DNA of 64,000 nt from Streptomyces pseudovenezuelae (GCF_029892565.1 NZ_JARXVH010000005.1:558001-622000), one strand, 5' to 3'; shown: positions 1 through 8,155, counted from the first letter of the stretch. Numbers and translations: made by a program. The notes: a model not told the origin generated them from the sequence alone.

Positions 1-158
1 GGTGGAAGGAGAACCCGCCCGCACCGCAGCCCTTCCGCGCCGACCCCGGTCCGGCCGGTCCGCGCCGGTCCTCGTGGGTCTCGACGACGGTCGTGCTGGG
101 CTGCGTCGCCGCGATCATCCTGGTGCTGGGGTACGCGCAGTTCCGGGCGCCGTACTAG
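1..158 (+). CDS. C-terminal end of a single-pass membrane protein (partial)
   Basis: Only the last 51 codons are inside the window, read in frame from base 3 to the TAG at 156-158. The visible part is a Pro/Arg-rich stretch followed by one hydrophobic segment, TTVVLGCVAAIILVLGYAQF, and a six-residue polar tail, so this looks like a tail-anchored or C-terminally anchored membrane protein. No family can be named from so little sequence. It ends about 100 bases before htpX on the same strand and could share its transcript. The window edge removes the start and any catalytic domain. Confidence 0.55.
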   Translation, partial: WKENPPAPQPFRADPGPAGPRRSSWVSTTVVLGCVAAIILVLGYAQFRAPY

Positions 159-260
159 ACGCGGGCTTTGCTGCTCCTAGGCCTGATCGGGACCGCTTCA
201 TGGGAGTGGCCGGGTGCACACTGGCTGTAGGGACGAGTGCCTGACTGCGGGGTGATGCAC

Positions 261-1178
261 ATGCAGAGCCGATTCCGGAGCGACCGGCGGTTGACCGTGC
301 GGATGACGGTCACGATGTTCCTGCTCGGATTGTTGTACGTGGTCTTCGTCGGCGCGCTGATCGTGCTGCTGAAGTCGTGGGTGCTGGTCGTCGTGATAAT
401 CGCCGCGATGTTCGTGGCGCAGTTCTGGTTCTCCGACCGGATCGCGATGTTCGCCATGCGCGGGCGGGTCGTGGAGCGCGAGGAGTATCCCGAACTGCAC
501 GCGGTGGTCGACCGGCTGTGCGCGCTGGCCGACATGCCCAAGCCGGTGGTCGCCGTGTCCGAGATGGACATGCCGAACGCGTTCGCGACCGGGCGCAGTC
601 CCGAGCACGCCGTGGTCTGTGTGACCACGGGGCTGCTGCGCCGGCTGGAACCGGCGGAGCTGGAGGGCGTCCTCGCGCACGAGCTGTCGCACGTGGCGCA
701 CAAGGACGTCGCCGTGATCACGATCGCGTCGTTCCTCGGGGTGATCGCGGGACTGATCGTGCGGTTCGCCTTCTACTCCCAGCTGTTCGGCGGTGGCCGC
801 CGCGACCAGAACACGGCGATGGTCTTCGCCGCCGTGATGGGCGTATCAGCCGCGGTGTACGCGCTCAGCTTCCTGCTGATCCGGGCGCTGTCCCGGTACC
901 GGGAGCTGGCCGCGGACCGAGCGGCGGCGCTGCTCACCGGGCGGCCCTCCGCACTGGCCTCCGCGCTGACCAAGGTCTCCGGCGACATCGCGAAGATCCC
1001 GACCAAGGATCTGCGCACCGCGCAGGCGTTCAACGCCTTCTACTTCACCCCGGCGACCGGCAAGGAGCCGGGCATCGAGCGGCTGTTCTCCACCCACCCG
1101 TCTCTGGAGCAGCGGCTCGACCAACTGGGGCGGATCTCCGCCGAGTTGGGTGAGGCGGCGACCCCCGGAAAGGCGTGA
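261..1178 (+). CDS. htpX: M48 family zinc metalloprotease HtpX
   Basis: HtpX is an integral membrane zinc endopeptidase that degrades damaged membrane proteins with its active site facing the cytoplasm. The 305-residue product has two N-terminal hydrophobic helices (about residues 13-60), the HELSH zinc motif at residues 140-144, two further hydrophobic segments and the third ligand Glu215 in RELAADR. Length fits the family. I chose ATG 261 because GGGGTG lies six bases upstream and the product then begins MQSRFRSD; GTG 237, GTG 252 and ATG 255 are in-frame alternatives. The PspAB-like gene follows after two bases, so the pair is probably translationally coupled and linked to membrane stress. 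Confidence 0.93.
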   Translation: MQSRFRSDRRLTVRMTVTMFLLGLLYVVFVGALIVLLKSWVLVVVIIAAMFVAQFWFSDRIAMFAMRGRVVEREEYPELHAVVDRLCALADMPKPVVAVSEMDMPNAFATGRSPEHAVVCVTTGLLRRLEPAELEGVLAHELSHVAHKDVAVITIASFLGVIAGLIVRFAFYSQLFGGGRRDQNTAMVFAAVMGVSAAVYALSFLLIRALSRYRELAADRAAALLTGRPSALASALTKVSGDIAKIPTKDLRTAQAFNAFYFTPATGKEPGIERLFSTHPSLEQRLDQLGRISAELGEAATPGKA

Positions 1179-1180
1179 GA

Positions 1181-1765
1181 ATGGGGCTGCTGGACATTCT
1201 GCTCGGGCGCAGCAAACCTGCACTGCCCGATCTCGACCGGCTGTTCGCGCTGCCGTCGGCGGCCGTGACCCTGGAGGCCGCGGCCGGTTTCACGCCGACC
1301 GGCAGTGGCGCGGTGTGCTTCGCCACGGTCGAGGGCGCCGCGTTCGAGCAGACGCACCGCGAGGTCCAGGCCCTGCTCGACGCGGACGCGGACCGGGACG
1401 GTCCGCCGGTGGAGCTCAGCCAGGACGGGTTCGGCTACTCCTGGCTGGTGTCCCGGCGCTCCCCCGACCAACTGTCGCAGCTGGTCAACGATCTGCACGC
1501 GGTCAACAGCTCGATGGAGGTCAACGGCTTCGGCCCGCAGCTGCTGTGCTCGCTGGCCGGCTTTCGTGACGAGGCCGGCCGGCGGCTCGCGCTCGTCTAC
1601 CTCTACAAGCGCGGCACGTTCTATCCGTTCGCGCCGCTGCCCGGCGAGGGACAGCGGCGCGACAACGCGCTGGAGCTGCAGGTGAAGGCGGCACTCGCCG
1701 ACGACCTGCGGATGGAGCAGGATCTGAGCCGGTGGTTCCCCGTGTGGGGTGCGCCCGGGCTGTGA
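1181..1765 (+). CDS. PspA-associated protein PspAB
   Basis: A 194-residue soluble protein beginning MGLLDILLGRSKP, which I recognise as the actinobacterial PspAB family, found beside htpX or pspA and thought to act with the phage-shock/membrane-stress response. There is no signal peptide or membrane helix. A short hydrophobic N-terminus is followed by an alpha/beta body with the conserved stretch LFALPSAAVTLEAAAGF at about residues 21-37. ATG 1181 has GGAAAGG eight bases upstream; GTG 1175 is two codons earlier. The gene follows htpX immediately. The biochemical function of the family is unknown to me, and no pspA gene is visible in this window. Confidence 0.82.
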   Translation: MGLLDILLGRSKPALPDLDRLFALPSAAVTLEAAAGFTPTGSGAVCFATVEGAAFEQTHREVQALLDADADRDGPPVELSQDGFGYSWLVSRRSPDQLSQLVNDLHAVNSSMEVNGFGPQLLCSLAGFRDEAGRRLALVYLYKRGTFYPFAPLPGEGQRRDNALELQVKAALADDLRMEQDLSRWFPVWGAPGL

Positions 1766-1805
1766 AGCACGGTTGTCACCACCACAGTTGTCACCACCAC
1801 AGGTC

Positions 1806-2090
1806 TCAGCCGCTCTTCTCCTTCGACTGGCGACGGGACTCCAGGGGGCGCTCGCGGCGGTAGCGGCGCTCCCATTTGGCCTGCATGTCACGGCGCTTGC
1901 GGTAGGCCTGGTACGTCGAGGGCATCGACCCCGACGACGAGCCCCCGCTCGACGCGGACCGCGAGGTGGAGCCGCTCCGCCCGTACTGCAGGTACAGGAA
2001 GAGGACGCCGGCGGCGGCCAGCCACCAGACGTGGTTCTCGAATCCTAGGAGGACCAGGACGACTGTCCCGGATATCAGCATGGTGCCCAT
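1806..2090 (-). CDS. small membrane protein of unknown function
   Basis: A 94-residue protein with two closely spaced hydrophobic stretches in the first 35 residues, then a Ser/Gly linker and a strongly basic C-terminal tail rich in Arg, Lys and Tyr that should stay in the cytoplasm. The start is supported by GGAGG six bases before ATG 2090. It is convergent with the pspAB-like gene and separated from it by 40 bases. I recognise it only as a conserved Streptomyces hypothetical and infer a membrane-anchored basic domain. The roughly 210 bases between it and the next gene hold nothing I can name. Confidence 0.65.
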   Translation of the reverse strand: MGTMLISGTVVLVLLGFENHVWWLAAAGVLFLYLQYGRSGSTSRSASSGGSSSGSMPSTYQAYRKRRDMQAKWERRYRRERPLESRRQSKEKSG

Positions 2091-2303
2091 GACGGGCCTC
2101 CGTGGGCGTGGGTTTCTGAGCGGTGTCGGTGTGCCGACGAGGCGCTGGGGGAGGACGCCCGTCGAACGGTGGCTAGAGACTAGCCCCGGGTCCGCGGGGT
2201 GATGCCGGTCCTGCGGAAAGCGGTGGTGGCCAGCTCCGTAACGTGTCTCCAGAGTAGGGACGCGATCACGCGGCGTGCATCTCCTTTTCCCGCGACCGTC
2301 CCG

Positions 2304-3644
2304 TCAGACCTCCGGCGTCGCGCGCACCACGCCCGCCGCGACGGCCGCGCCCAGGGCCGTGTGGTCGGCGGCGGTCTGGTCGGCGTAGCGGAACGCGAAG
2401 TCGGCGACGGCCTGTTCGAAGGTGTCGGCGCCGCCCAGGTAGGCGGCGATGGCGACGCGGTCGCCGGAGCGGGCGTGCGCGCGGGCCAGGGCGGTGCCGC
2501 ACAGACGCGCGTAGCCGAGGAGGTCGGCCGGGCTCATCCCGGCGACGTCGGCGGAGCCCTTCATGTCGCGTAGTTGGCGCCAGTAGAAGGCGCGGCCCTG
2601 CGGCCCGGTCATCCAGCCGAGGAAGATGTCGCCAGCGGCCTGCATCAGCCGCTGCCCGGCCACGACGCGGTGCCCGGGATGGACGTACGGCCCGTTCGGC
2701 AGGTGCTCTTCCAGTACGGACTTCCGCGCCTCCTTGATCTGCAGGAACAGCGGGTCGTCCAGGTCCCGTCCGGCGAGCAGCACGATGAAGCAGCGGGTGC
2801 CGACGCTGCCGACGCCGACGACCTTGCGGGCGGCGTCCACGAACCGGTAGCGGTCCAGGAGGAGTCGGCGTTCCTCGGCGAGGGTGGAGCGGTAGTCGCT
2901 GAAGATCTTGCGCAGGGAGGCCATGTCGGCGGCGCCGGCCGGTTCCAGCAGCGGCGGGTCGTGGACGATACGGCGGCGGCCGTCGACGGTCTCGGTGAGC
3001 TTGCCGACGGCCTGGAGGCTGGTGCGGCGGCGGGCCCGGGTGAGGCTGGAGGCGACCCTGCGGCGCCGGCGCGCGGAGCGGACCAGGGGCAGCAGGCTCT
3101 CGGCGTCGATGTGCTCGTACCAGACGGTGAGTTCGCCCTGCCGGGCAAGTCGCCGCATGGTGGCGCGGTACGCGGCGACGGTCTCCACGACAGCCCGCCG
3201 CACCTTCGCCTCCGGGTACCCGTTCTCCCGCCCGGCCACGGAGACGGAGGCCGCGAGCCGTTGTACGTCCCACTCGAAGGGGCCGGGGAACGTCTCGTCG
3301 AAGTCGTTGAGGTCGAAGAGCAGGGTGCGTTCCGGGGAGGCGTACAGGCCGAAGTTCAGCAGGTGGGCGTCGCCGCACAGCTGCACGGTCAGCCCGGTGT
3401 GCGGCCGGGACGCGAGGTCGCCGGCCATCACGGCGGCGGCCCCGCGCAGGAAGGCGAACGGCGAGGCGGCCATCCGCCCGTACCGGATCGGCAGCAGCTC
3501 GGGCAGCCGGTCGCGGCCCTGTCGCTCCAGTACGGCGACGGGGTCGGGGCGGTCGACGGGCGGGATCCAGTGGGCGTGCGCGGAACGGGAGACGCGCTTG
3601 CGGGCGGCCCGGCCGCGTTCGGCACGGGTCACGGGCGTGGTCAT
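2304..3644 (-). CDS. DUF2252 domain-containing protein
   Basis: A 446-residue soluble protein that fits the DUF2252 family over nearly its whole length. Diagnostic stretches are CGDAHLLNFG (about residue 90) and FDLNDFDETFPGPFEWD (about residue 112). The spacing of GDAHxxN and the acidic LNDFDE recalls the catalytic and metal-binding loops of aminoglycoside-phosphotransferase-like kinases, but that is my inference and no substrate is known. ATG 3644 is preferred because GGTGGA precedes it; GTG 3653 would add three residues. It is divergent from the winged-helix gene across about 275 bases in which I found no clear operator. Confidence 0.85.
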   Translation of the reverse strand: MTTPVTRAERGRAARKRVSRSAHAHWIPPVDRPDPVAVLERQGRDRLPELLPIRYGRMAASPFAFLRGAAAVMAGDLASRPHTGLTVQLCGDAHLLNFGLYASPERTLLFDLNDFDETFPGPFEWDVQRLAASVSVAGRENGYPEAKVRRAVVETVAAYRATMRRLARQGELTVWYEHIDAESLLPLVRSARRRRRVASSLTRARRRTSLQAVGKLTETVDGRRRIVHDPPLLEPAGAADMASLRKIFSDYRSTLAEERRLLLDRYRFVDAARKVVGVGSVGTRCFIVLLAGRDLDDPLFLQIKEARKSVLEEHLPNGPYVHPGHRVVAGQRLMQAAGDIFLGWMTGPQGRAFYWRQLRDMKGSADVAGMSPADLLGYARLCGTALARAHARSGDRVAIAAYLGGADTFEQAVADFAFRYADQTAADHTALGAAVAAGVVRATPEV

Positions 3645-3920
3645 GGCATCCACCGCTGCATGCCGAACCTGCCCATCACGGCTCCTTCGTCTCCGGTTGT
3701 CTCGTACTGCGCGCCTAGGTCGCAGTCAAGGCGGGCACGGGGGTGTGCGCATGCCGGGTACGGCGATGGAGTGAGAGGGGGTGACTTTTGGGGTGAACGG
3801 AGGGCGGCTGGAGGGTCGGCGGATGCGCGCCCGGCGGGCGTCGGACCCCGTTGTCAGTGCCGTCCGCGAAGATGACCTCACGGGCGGGACGACGGGGTGG
3901 AGTGACAGGTGGAGGCCGGA

Positions 3921-5111
3921 ATGGGTGGCAGTGGCGGGGCGCGGCGCATCGGGGCGCCGGAGCGACGGGCGCGGCTCGCGCTACGGCATCGGCTGACCGG
4001 TCCCGCGCGAGCGTCGAGCCCGGAGGAGGTCGCGGACACCCTCGTCGCGCTGCACGGCTCGGACCCGGCGACGGTGTACCTGGCCCTGGGCGCGCGGCTG
4101 GCGGACGCGGCGCGGACGGTACCGGCCACCGAGCGGGCGCTGTACGAGACCCGGTCCCTGGTCCGTATGCACGGCATGCGGCACACGGTGTTCGTGTTCC
4201 CCACGGACCTCACGGCCGTCGTGCACGCCTCGACCGGCCTCGCGGTGGCCGCGCGCGAACGGACCTCGCTGCTCAAGGCCATGGCGAAGGCGGGCGCGCC
4301 GGACGCGGCCTGGCTGAAGGAGGTCGAGGAGTCGGCGCTGGCCGCGTTGGCGCTGCGCGGTCAGGCGACGGCGGCCGAACTGGCCGAGGACGAGCCGCGG
4401 TTGAGGGAGCGATTCGTGTACGCGGCCGGCAAGAGCTACGAGGGCGTGCACACCGTCTCGACCCGCCTGTTGAAGGTGCTGGGCGTCGAGGGCAAGGTCG
4501 TCCGGGGCCGCCCGCTCGGCTCCTGGACGTCCAGCCAGTTCCGCTGGGCGGTCACCCCCGAACACCCCGAACTCGACCTGGCCGAGGCCCAGTCGACCCT
4601 CATGTCCCGCTGGCTCAGGACCTGCGGCCCGGCCACGGAGGCGGACCTCAAGTGGTGGACGGGCTGGAAGGTGACGGACGTACGCCGAGCGCTGAAGGCG
4701 ATCGGCGCGCGGGAGGTGTCCCTGGACGAGGGCCCGGGGTACGTGATGGCCGACGACATCGACCCGGTCGCGCCCCCCACCGAACCCTGGGCGGCCCTGC
4801 TCCCCGCCCTCGACCCCACGGCGATGGGCTGGCAGCTACGGGACTGGTACCTCGCCCCCGAGCTGCGCCCGCACCTGTTCGACTACAGCGGCAATGTGGG
4901 ACCGACGGTCTGGTGGAACGGCCAGGTGGTCGGCGCGTGGGCCCAGCGGGCGGACGGCGAGATCGCGTGGCGGGTGCTGGTTCCGGGCGGGGTGAGCCGG
5001 GAGGCCGAGACGGCGATCGGGGTGGAGGCGGAACGGTTGCGGGGGTGGGTGGGGGCGACGAGGGTGACGCCGCGATTTCGGACGCCGGTGGAGAAGGAGT
5101 TGGCGGGGTAG
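3921..5111 (+). CDS. winged-helix DNA-binding protein, HTH_42/YcaQ-like
   Basis: A 396-residue protein with the layout of the HTH_42 (PF06224) superfamily, which includes DNA glycosylases of the AlkZ/YcaQ type that unhook interstrand crosslinks. Recognisable parts are LVRMHGMRHTVFVFP (about residue 78), the mid-region KWWTGWKVTDVRRAL and the C-terminal TVWWNGQVVGAWAQ. Glycosylase activity is only a possibility, because many paralogues are uncharacterised and I could not confirm a catalytic motif. ATG 3921 has GGAGG five bases upstream. The gene is monocistronic and ends just before a dispersed repeat. Confidence 0.8.
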   Translation: MGGSGGARRIGAPERRARLALRHRLTGPARASSPEEVADTLVALHGSDPATVYLALGARLADAARTVPATERALYETRSLVRMHGMRHTVFVFPTDLTAVVHASTGLAVAARERTSLLKAMAKAGAPDAAWLKEVEESALAALALRGQATAAELAEDEPRLRERFVYAAGKSYEGVHTVSTRLLKVLGVEGKVVRGRPLGSWTSSQFRWAVTPEHPELDLAEAQSTLMSRWLRTCGPATEADLKWWTGWKVTDVRRALKAIGAREVSLDEGPGYVMADDIDPVAPPTEPWAALLPALDPTAMGWQLRDWYLAPELRPHLFDYSGNVGPTVWWNGQVVGAWAQRADGEIAWRVLVPGGVSREAETAIGVEAERLRGWVGATRVTPRFRTPVEKELAG

Positions 5112-5179
5112 GGGTTGCGCGGGCCGTTTGGCTTCGCCGGGCCGGGTGCTCTCTCAGCGCCGGTCCGCACCTTTCAGCC

Positions 5180-5241
5180 CGTCCGGCGTTTGAGGACGAG
5201 GCCGTTCAGGCCGAAGCGGGCCTGGAGGCGGCAGCCCCCAG
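5180..5241 (+). repeat. dispersed Streptomyces intergenic repeat (family B, copy 1)
   Basis: About 62 bases beginning CGTCCGGCGTTTGAGGACGA and ending in CAGCCCCCAG. A second copy lies in reverse orientation at 57223-57283 and aligns along its whole length with scattered differences. Both sit between a gene end and a convergent neighbour. The core is familiar to me as a common intergenic element in many Streptomyces genomes. It has dyad potential and may work as a terminator or RNA-processing signal; mobility is not shown. Confidence 0.75.
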
Positions 5242-5299
5242 ACCGACGGCAACGCAAGCGCCGGGTCACGCACAAAGACACGTCACCCGGCGCAAACGC

Positions 5300-5614
5300 T
5301 CACCGCGTGTACCGCATCAACGCCCGCACCATGTGACACGTCGTGTCCGACGGCGGGTGCACGCCGATCATCTCCGCGGCGCTGCGAATCGTCTCGTTGC
5401 GCGCTTGGTTGGGCACGTACACGCCCGAGTCGAGCAATGCGATCGCAAGCCGCATCGCCTTGAGGCGACGGTTGTGGGAGACGTACCACTCGCGCGGGCG
5501 TCCCGGCGGCAACGGGCGCTTCTCCACCGGGTCGTACGGCAGGTCGAGCAGGACGGGGCGCTTTGCAGTGGACTGCATGGGCAGGGGCTTCGGCTTCAGG
5601 GCGGCAGCGGGCAC
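5300..5614 (-). CDS. conserved Streptomyces hypothetical protein
   Basis: A 104-residue basic soluble protein with no signal peptide. The core contains DLPYDPVEKRPLPPGRPREW and, near the C-terminus, a HPPSDTTCHMVRALMRYTR tail. I remember near-identical proteins in many streptomycetes but know no function. AGGAGG is directly joined to ATG 5620, which is too close for initiation, and lies six bases from GTG 5614, so I place the start at GTG 5614. The gene is isolated, convergent with the winged-helix gene and divergent from the secreted protein that follows. Confidence 0.7.
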   Translation of the reverse strand: MPAAALKPKPLPMQSTAKRPVLLDLPYDPVEKRPLPPGRPREWYVSHNRRLKAMRLAIALLDSGVYVPNQARNETIRSAAEMIGVHPPSDTTCHMVRALMRYTR

Positions 5615-5771
5615 AGGCATCCTCCTGTCGCGTCAGGGCGGCCACCGGGGACCTTTTCACCCCCGGCGATTCCCTCGAACACTGCTTCTATTCTACCGCC
5701 CGCCACTGACAAAAGCCCCTGGCCACAAGGTCGTTGAGGCTCCTGCCGACCCCTGTCGAAAACGGGCCTCT

Positions 5772-5825
5772 GTGACTCCCCTGTGACGTACGTTACTTCG
5801 GTGACTCCCGTCACGGCTGAGTAAC
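5772..5825. promoter_or_regulatory. clustered GTGAC/GTTAC half-sites upstream of a secreted protein gene
   Basis: Within about 110 bases before the next start there are two copies of GTGACTCCC (5772-5780 and 5801-5809), a near-palindrome GTGACGTACGTTAC (5783-5796) and GTCAC and GTAAC further on (to 5825). The density of one pentamer on both strands suggests a regulator site. I cannot name the factor, and the spacing does not fit a GlnR box. Confidence 0.35.
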
Positions 5826-5883
5826 CCTGTTCGAGATCTCGTAAGTAGCGGCATACGCCCCCCTAGCTCTTCAGGAGTCGCGG

Positions 5884-6582
5884 ATGTCGCGCAGGAGAAC
5901 TCTCGGTACGAAGAAGAAGATCGCACTGCTGGTCGGTGCCGCGGCCGTGGCGGGAGGCGGGGCATTCGCGATGGCGACCACGTCGAACGCCTCGCAGAGC
6001 CCCAAGACCCTGTCCTCCGCCGCGGACTCGAACGTGTGCCTGGGACTGGCCACGGCCCTCGGCAACAACCAGACGTTCATCGACGGGCAGCGGGCGAATC
6101 CCGACGCACAGTCCGAGGCGCGGATCGCCAACCGCGAGGCGGTCATCGCGCAGATCAAGGTCCAGCAGGAAGCGTCCGGTTGCACCGTTGGGGAGTCGGC
6201 TCAGGACTCCCAGACGTCGCAGCCGCCGGCGCAGGGCGGACAGCAGGACGACGCGGCGGCTCAGCCCTCGGAGCCCGCGGCGAGCACCCCCGCGGACGAC
6301 GCGAACGGCGACGACGACGCCGCCGCGGGCACCGGACAGCAGGTGTGCAACGGCTCGACCGTGACCCTCTCCGGCGAGGCCGGTGCGCCGGCCGCCTCCA
6401 GCAACCAGTTCCCGGCGGGAACGACGCTCAAGGTCACCAACCTGGACAACAACAAGTCCACGACGGTGAAGGTGACTTCGGTCTCCGGCAGCTGCGCCCT
6501 CCTGAACAACGCGGCCTTCGAGCAGGTCCGCGAACCCGGCAAGTTCTTGATCCGACGCGCGCTGATCGAGAAGGTGGGGTGA
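5884..6582 (+). CDS. secreted protein with Ala/Pro/Asp linker and C-terminal beta domain
   Basis: A 232-residue exported protein. Residues 1-12 are basic (RRRTLGTKKK), followed by a hydrophobic segment ending near Ala36, giving a likely signal peptide or uncleaved anchor. A Cys-containing helical domain (about 48-102) is joined by a low-complexity linker rich in Ala, Pro, Asp and Gln (about 103-150) to a C-terminal domain with VCNGSTVTLSGEAG and TTLKVTNLDNNKSTTVKV, reminiscent of a small double-psi beta-barrel (inference). AGGAG lies about six bases before ATG 5884. Its basic N-terminus and helical region resemble the DUF1996 protein at 13490-15040. Confidence 0.72.
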   Translation: MSRRRTLGTKKKIALLVGAAAVAGGGAFAMATTSNASQSPKTLSSAADSNVCLGLATALGNNQTFIDGQRANPDAQSEARIANREAVIAQIKVQQEASGCTVGESAQDSQTSQPPAQGGQQDDAAAQPSEPAASTPADDANGDDDAAAGTGQQVCNGSTVTLSGEAGAPAASSNQFPAGTTLKVTNLDNNKSTTVKVTSVSGSCALLNNAAFEQVREPGKFLIRRALIEKVG

Positions 6583-6585
6583 AGC

Positions 6586-7482
6586 TCAACGACGTAGGAA
6601 CTCCGTGAGGCGGCGGCCGAGTTCGGCCGGTGCGGACTGCGGCAGCGCATGGTGCGAGACATCCGGAAGCACGACCGTCTCCACCCGCGGCAGCAGCGCA
6701 CCCGCCCTCGCCGCCACCCGGTACGTGTCATGGGTCCTGCTGCTCCCGGCCAGGAGCAGCAGGACCGGCATGTCCAGCCCGCGCAGCCCGTCGGGCGCGG
6801 GGCGCGGACCGGTCACCGGCTTCGACACGGAGGGGAAGCCGGCGGCCGCCTCCTGAAGTCGGAGCCAGTCGGGGTCGAGGTGCACTCCCCCGCTCTCCCA
6901 CTCCAGGAAGCCCCTGACCCGACCGCCCGTCGGCCGCAGCAGCATCGGCAGGGCGTGCAGCAGGTACGACGCCCGGAAGCCGGCGAAGCACTGGGTCGGG
7001 TCCAGCAGACACAGGCTGCGCACGCGCGCGGGTGCCCTCAGTGCGTAGTGGAGCGCGATCCAGCCGCCGTAGGAATGACCGCCGAGGTCCACCCGCTCCC
7101 CCTGTTCGATGCCGAGACCATCGAGCACCGCGTCCAGCCAGTCGTTGAGGTCGGCGACCGTACGAGGATGACGGTCGGCGGCGAGGGTGCCGCGCCCCGG
7201 GACCCCGACCAGGTCGACGGCGTACACGCGATGGTCGACGGCCAGGTCGGCGGCCTGGGCGTACCAGGACGCGGAGGTCGCTCCCCCGCCGCCCGGCAGC
7301 AGGACGAGCGGCGGGCAGTCCTGCGGACCGCACGCGTTGACGTACGCCGTGCCGAAGGGGGTGGGCACGGTGATCGCCTCCCGCGGGGTCGGCCACTTGG
7401 CCATGACCTTGTCGTACGCGGCGAGGAAGCCGTCGATGTCGTAGGTGGCGTGGGTGCCGTGGGTGCCGTCGGTGTCCTTCAT
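6586..7482 (-). CDS. alpha/beta-hydrolase fold protein
   Basis: A 298-residue cytoplasmic alpha/beta-hydrolase. LLPGGGGATSASWYA forms the oxyanion-hole region, GGHSYGGW is the nucleophile elbow (GxSxG), LLDPTQCF carries a candidate acid and VSHHALPQ supplies the catalytic His near the C-terminus. The substrate is unknown. ATG 7482 is used; GTG 7491, nearer to AGGGGAG, would add three residues. It is divergent from a MarR regulator with paired palindromes between them, so repression by that regulator, possibly relieved by a small hydrophobic ester or lactone, is a reasonable inference. Confidence 0.85.
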   Translation of the reverse strand: MKDTDGTHGTHATYDIDGFLAAYDKVMAKWPTPREAITVPTPFGTAYVNACGPQDCPPLVLLPGGGGATSASWYAQAADLAVDHRVYAVDLVGVPGRGTLAADRHPRTVADLNDWLDAVLDGLGIEQGERVDLGGHSYGGWIALHYALRAPARVRSLCLLDPTQCFAGFRASYLLHALPMLLRPTGGRVRGFLEWESGGVHLDPDWLRLQEAAAGFPSVSKPVTGPRPAPDGLRGLDMPVLLLLAGSSRTHDTYRVAARAGALLPRVETVVLPDVSHHALPQSAPAELGRRLTEFLRR

Positions 7483-7500
7483 CCCGTTCACGTCTCCCCT

Positions 7501-7539
7501 ATTATCTCGTTGAGCGAGATACTCGGTCAGCGAGATAAT
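7501..7539. promoter_or_regulatory. paired MarR operator in a divergent promoter
   Basis: TATCTCG-TTGAG-CGAGATA (7503-7521) is a perfect 7-base dyad. A second, less perfect copy TACTCGG-TCAG-CGAGATA ends at 7537. The outer arms ATTATCTCG (7501-7509) and CGAGATAAT (7531-7539) also pair exactly. The 73-base gap separates the hydrolase from marR, so one regulator could control both directions. Size and symmetry suit a MarR dimer. Confidence 0.75.
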
Positions 7540-7555
7540 AACCGGAGGCGAGCCC

Positions 7556-8029
7556 GTGCAGAAGCAGTCGCACCCGCAGCCGCGACCCCAGGGGCCCGAG
7601 CTGGAGATCGTCCATCTGCTGCGTGCCGTGACCCTCGAACTCGGCCTGCACAGCGCCCGGTTCGCGAATCGCAACGGCATGCACCCCACGGACGTACGCG
7701 CGTTGATCGCTCTCATGGATGCCTCGCGGGCGGGTGAGGAGATGACGGCCGGGCGGCTGGGTGCGGCCCTTGGGCTCAACTCGGCCGGGACGACTGGCCT
7801 GTTGGACCGGCTGGAGCGGGCGGGGCACGTGCGGCGGGTGCGGGGGGAGGGGGATCGGCGGAAGGTCGTGATCGAGGTGGACTCGAAAGCGGTCGAGCTC
7901 GGGTGGGACTTCTTCGGGCCGTTGATCGGGCGGACGGTGGAGCTGCTGCAGGGGTACGACGAGCGGGAGCGGGCCGCGATCCGGGGGTTCCTGGAAGGGG
8001 TGCGGGAGGCGGCGGGCGAGGACGGCTGA
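7556..8029 (+). CDS. MarR family transcriptional regulator
   Basis: A 157-residue winged-helix repressor. The DNA-binding part covers about residues 45-105: the recognition helix lies in LGLNSAGTTGLLDRLERAG and the wing carries RGEGDRRKVVIEV, the usual MarR DxRxxxV pattern. Flanking helices form the dimer interface. GTG 7556 is preceded by GGAGG at 7544-7548. It is divergent from the alpha/beta-hydrolase with two dyads between them, so autoregulation plus control of the hydrolase is the likely arrangement. The inducer is unknown. Confidence 0.9.
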   Translation: MQKQSHPQPRPQGPELEIVHLLRAVTLELGLHSARFANRNGMHPTDVRALIALMDASRAGEEMTAGRLGAALGLNSAGTTGLLDRLERAGHVRRVRGEGDRRKVVIEVDSKAVELGWDFFGPLIGRTVELLQGYDERERAAIRGFLEGVREAAGEDG

Positions 8030-8155
8030 GGCGGACGCCCGCGCCCAACCCCATCGCATACGAGCCGTCGTACGCCCTCCGCTCTGCGACTGCGAACGGC
8101 CGGTCCGGACCCCGTGCCCGCCCGCGCCGCGTGAAGCGCGCCACAGAACGCCCAG

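Noticed and set aside
5783..5825. Possible GlnR box upstream of the secreted protein gene at 5884
   Set aside because: GTTAC, GTGAC and GTAAC are present but not at the six-base spacing, and no GAAAC-type unit fits between them.
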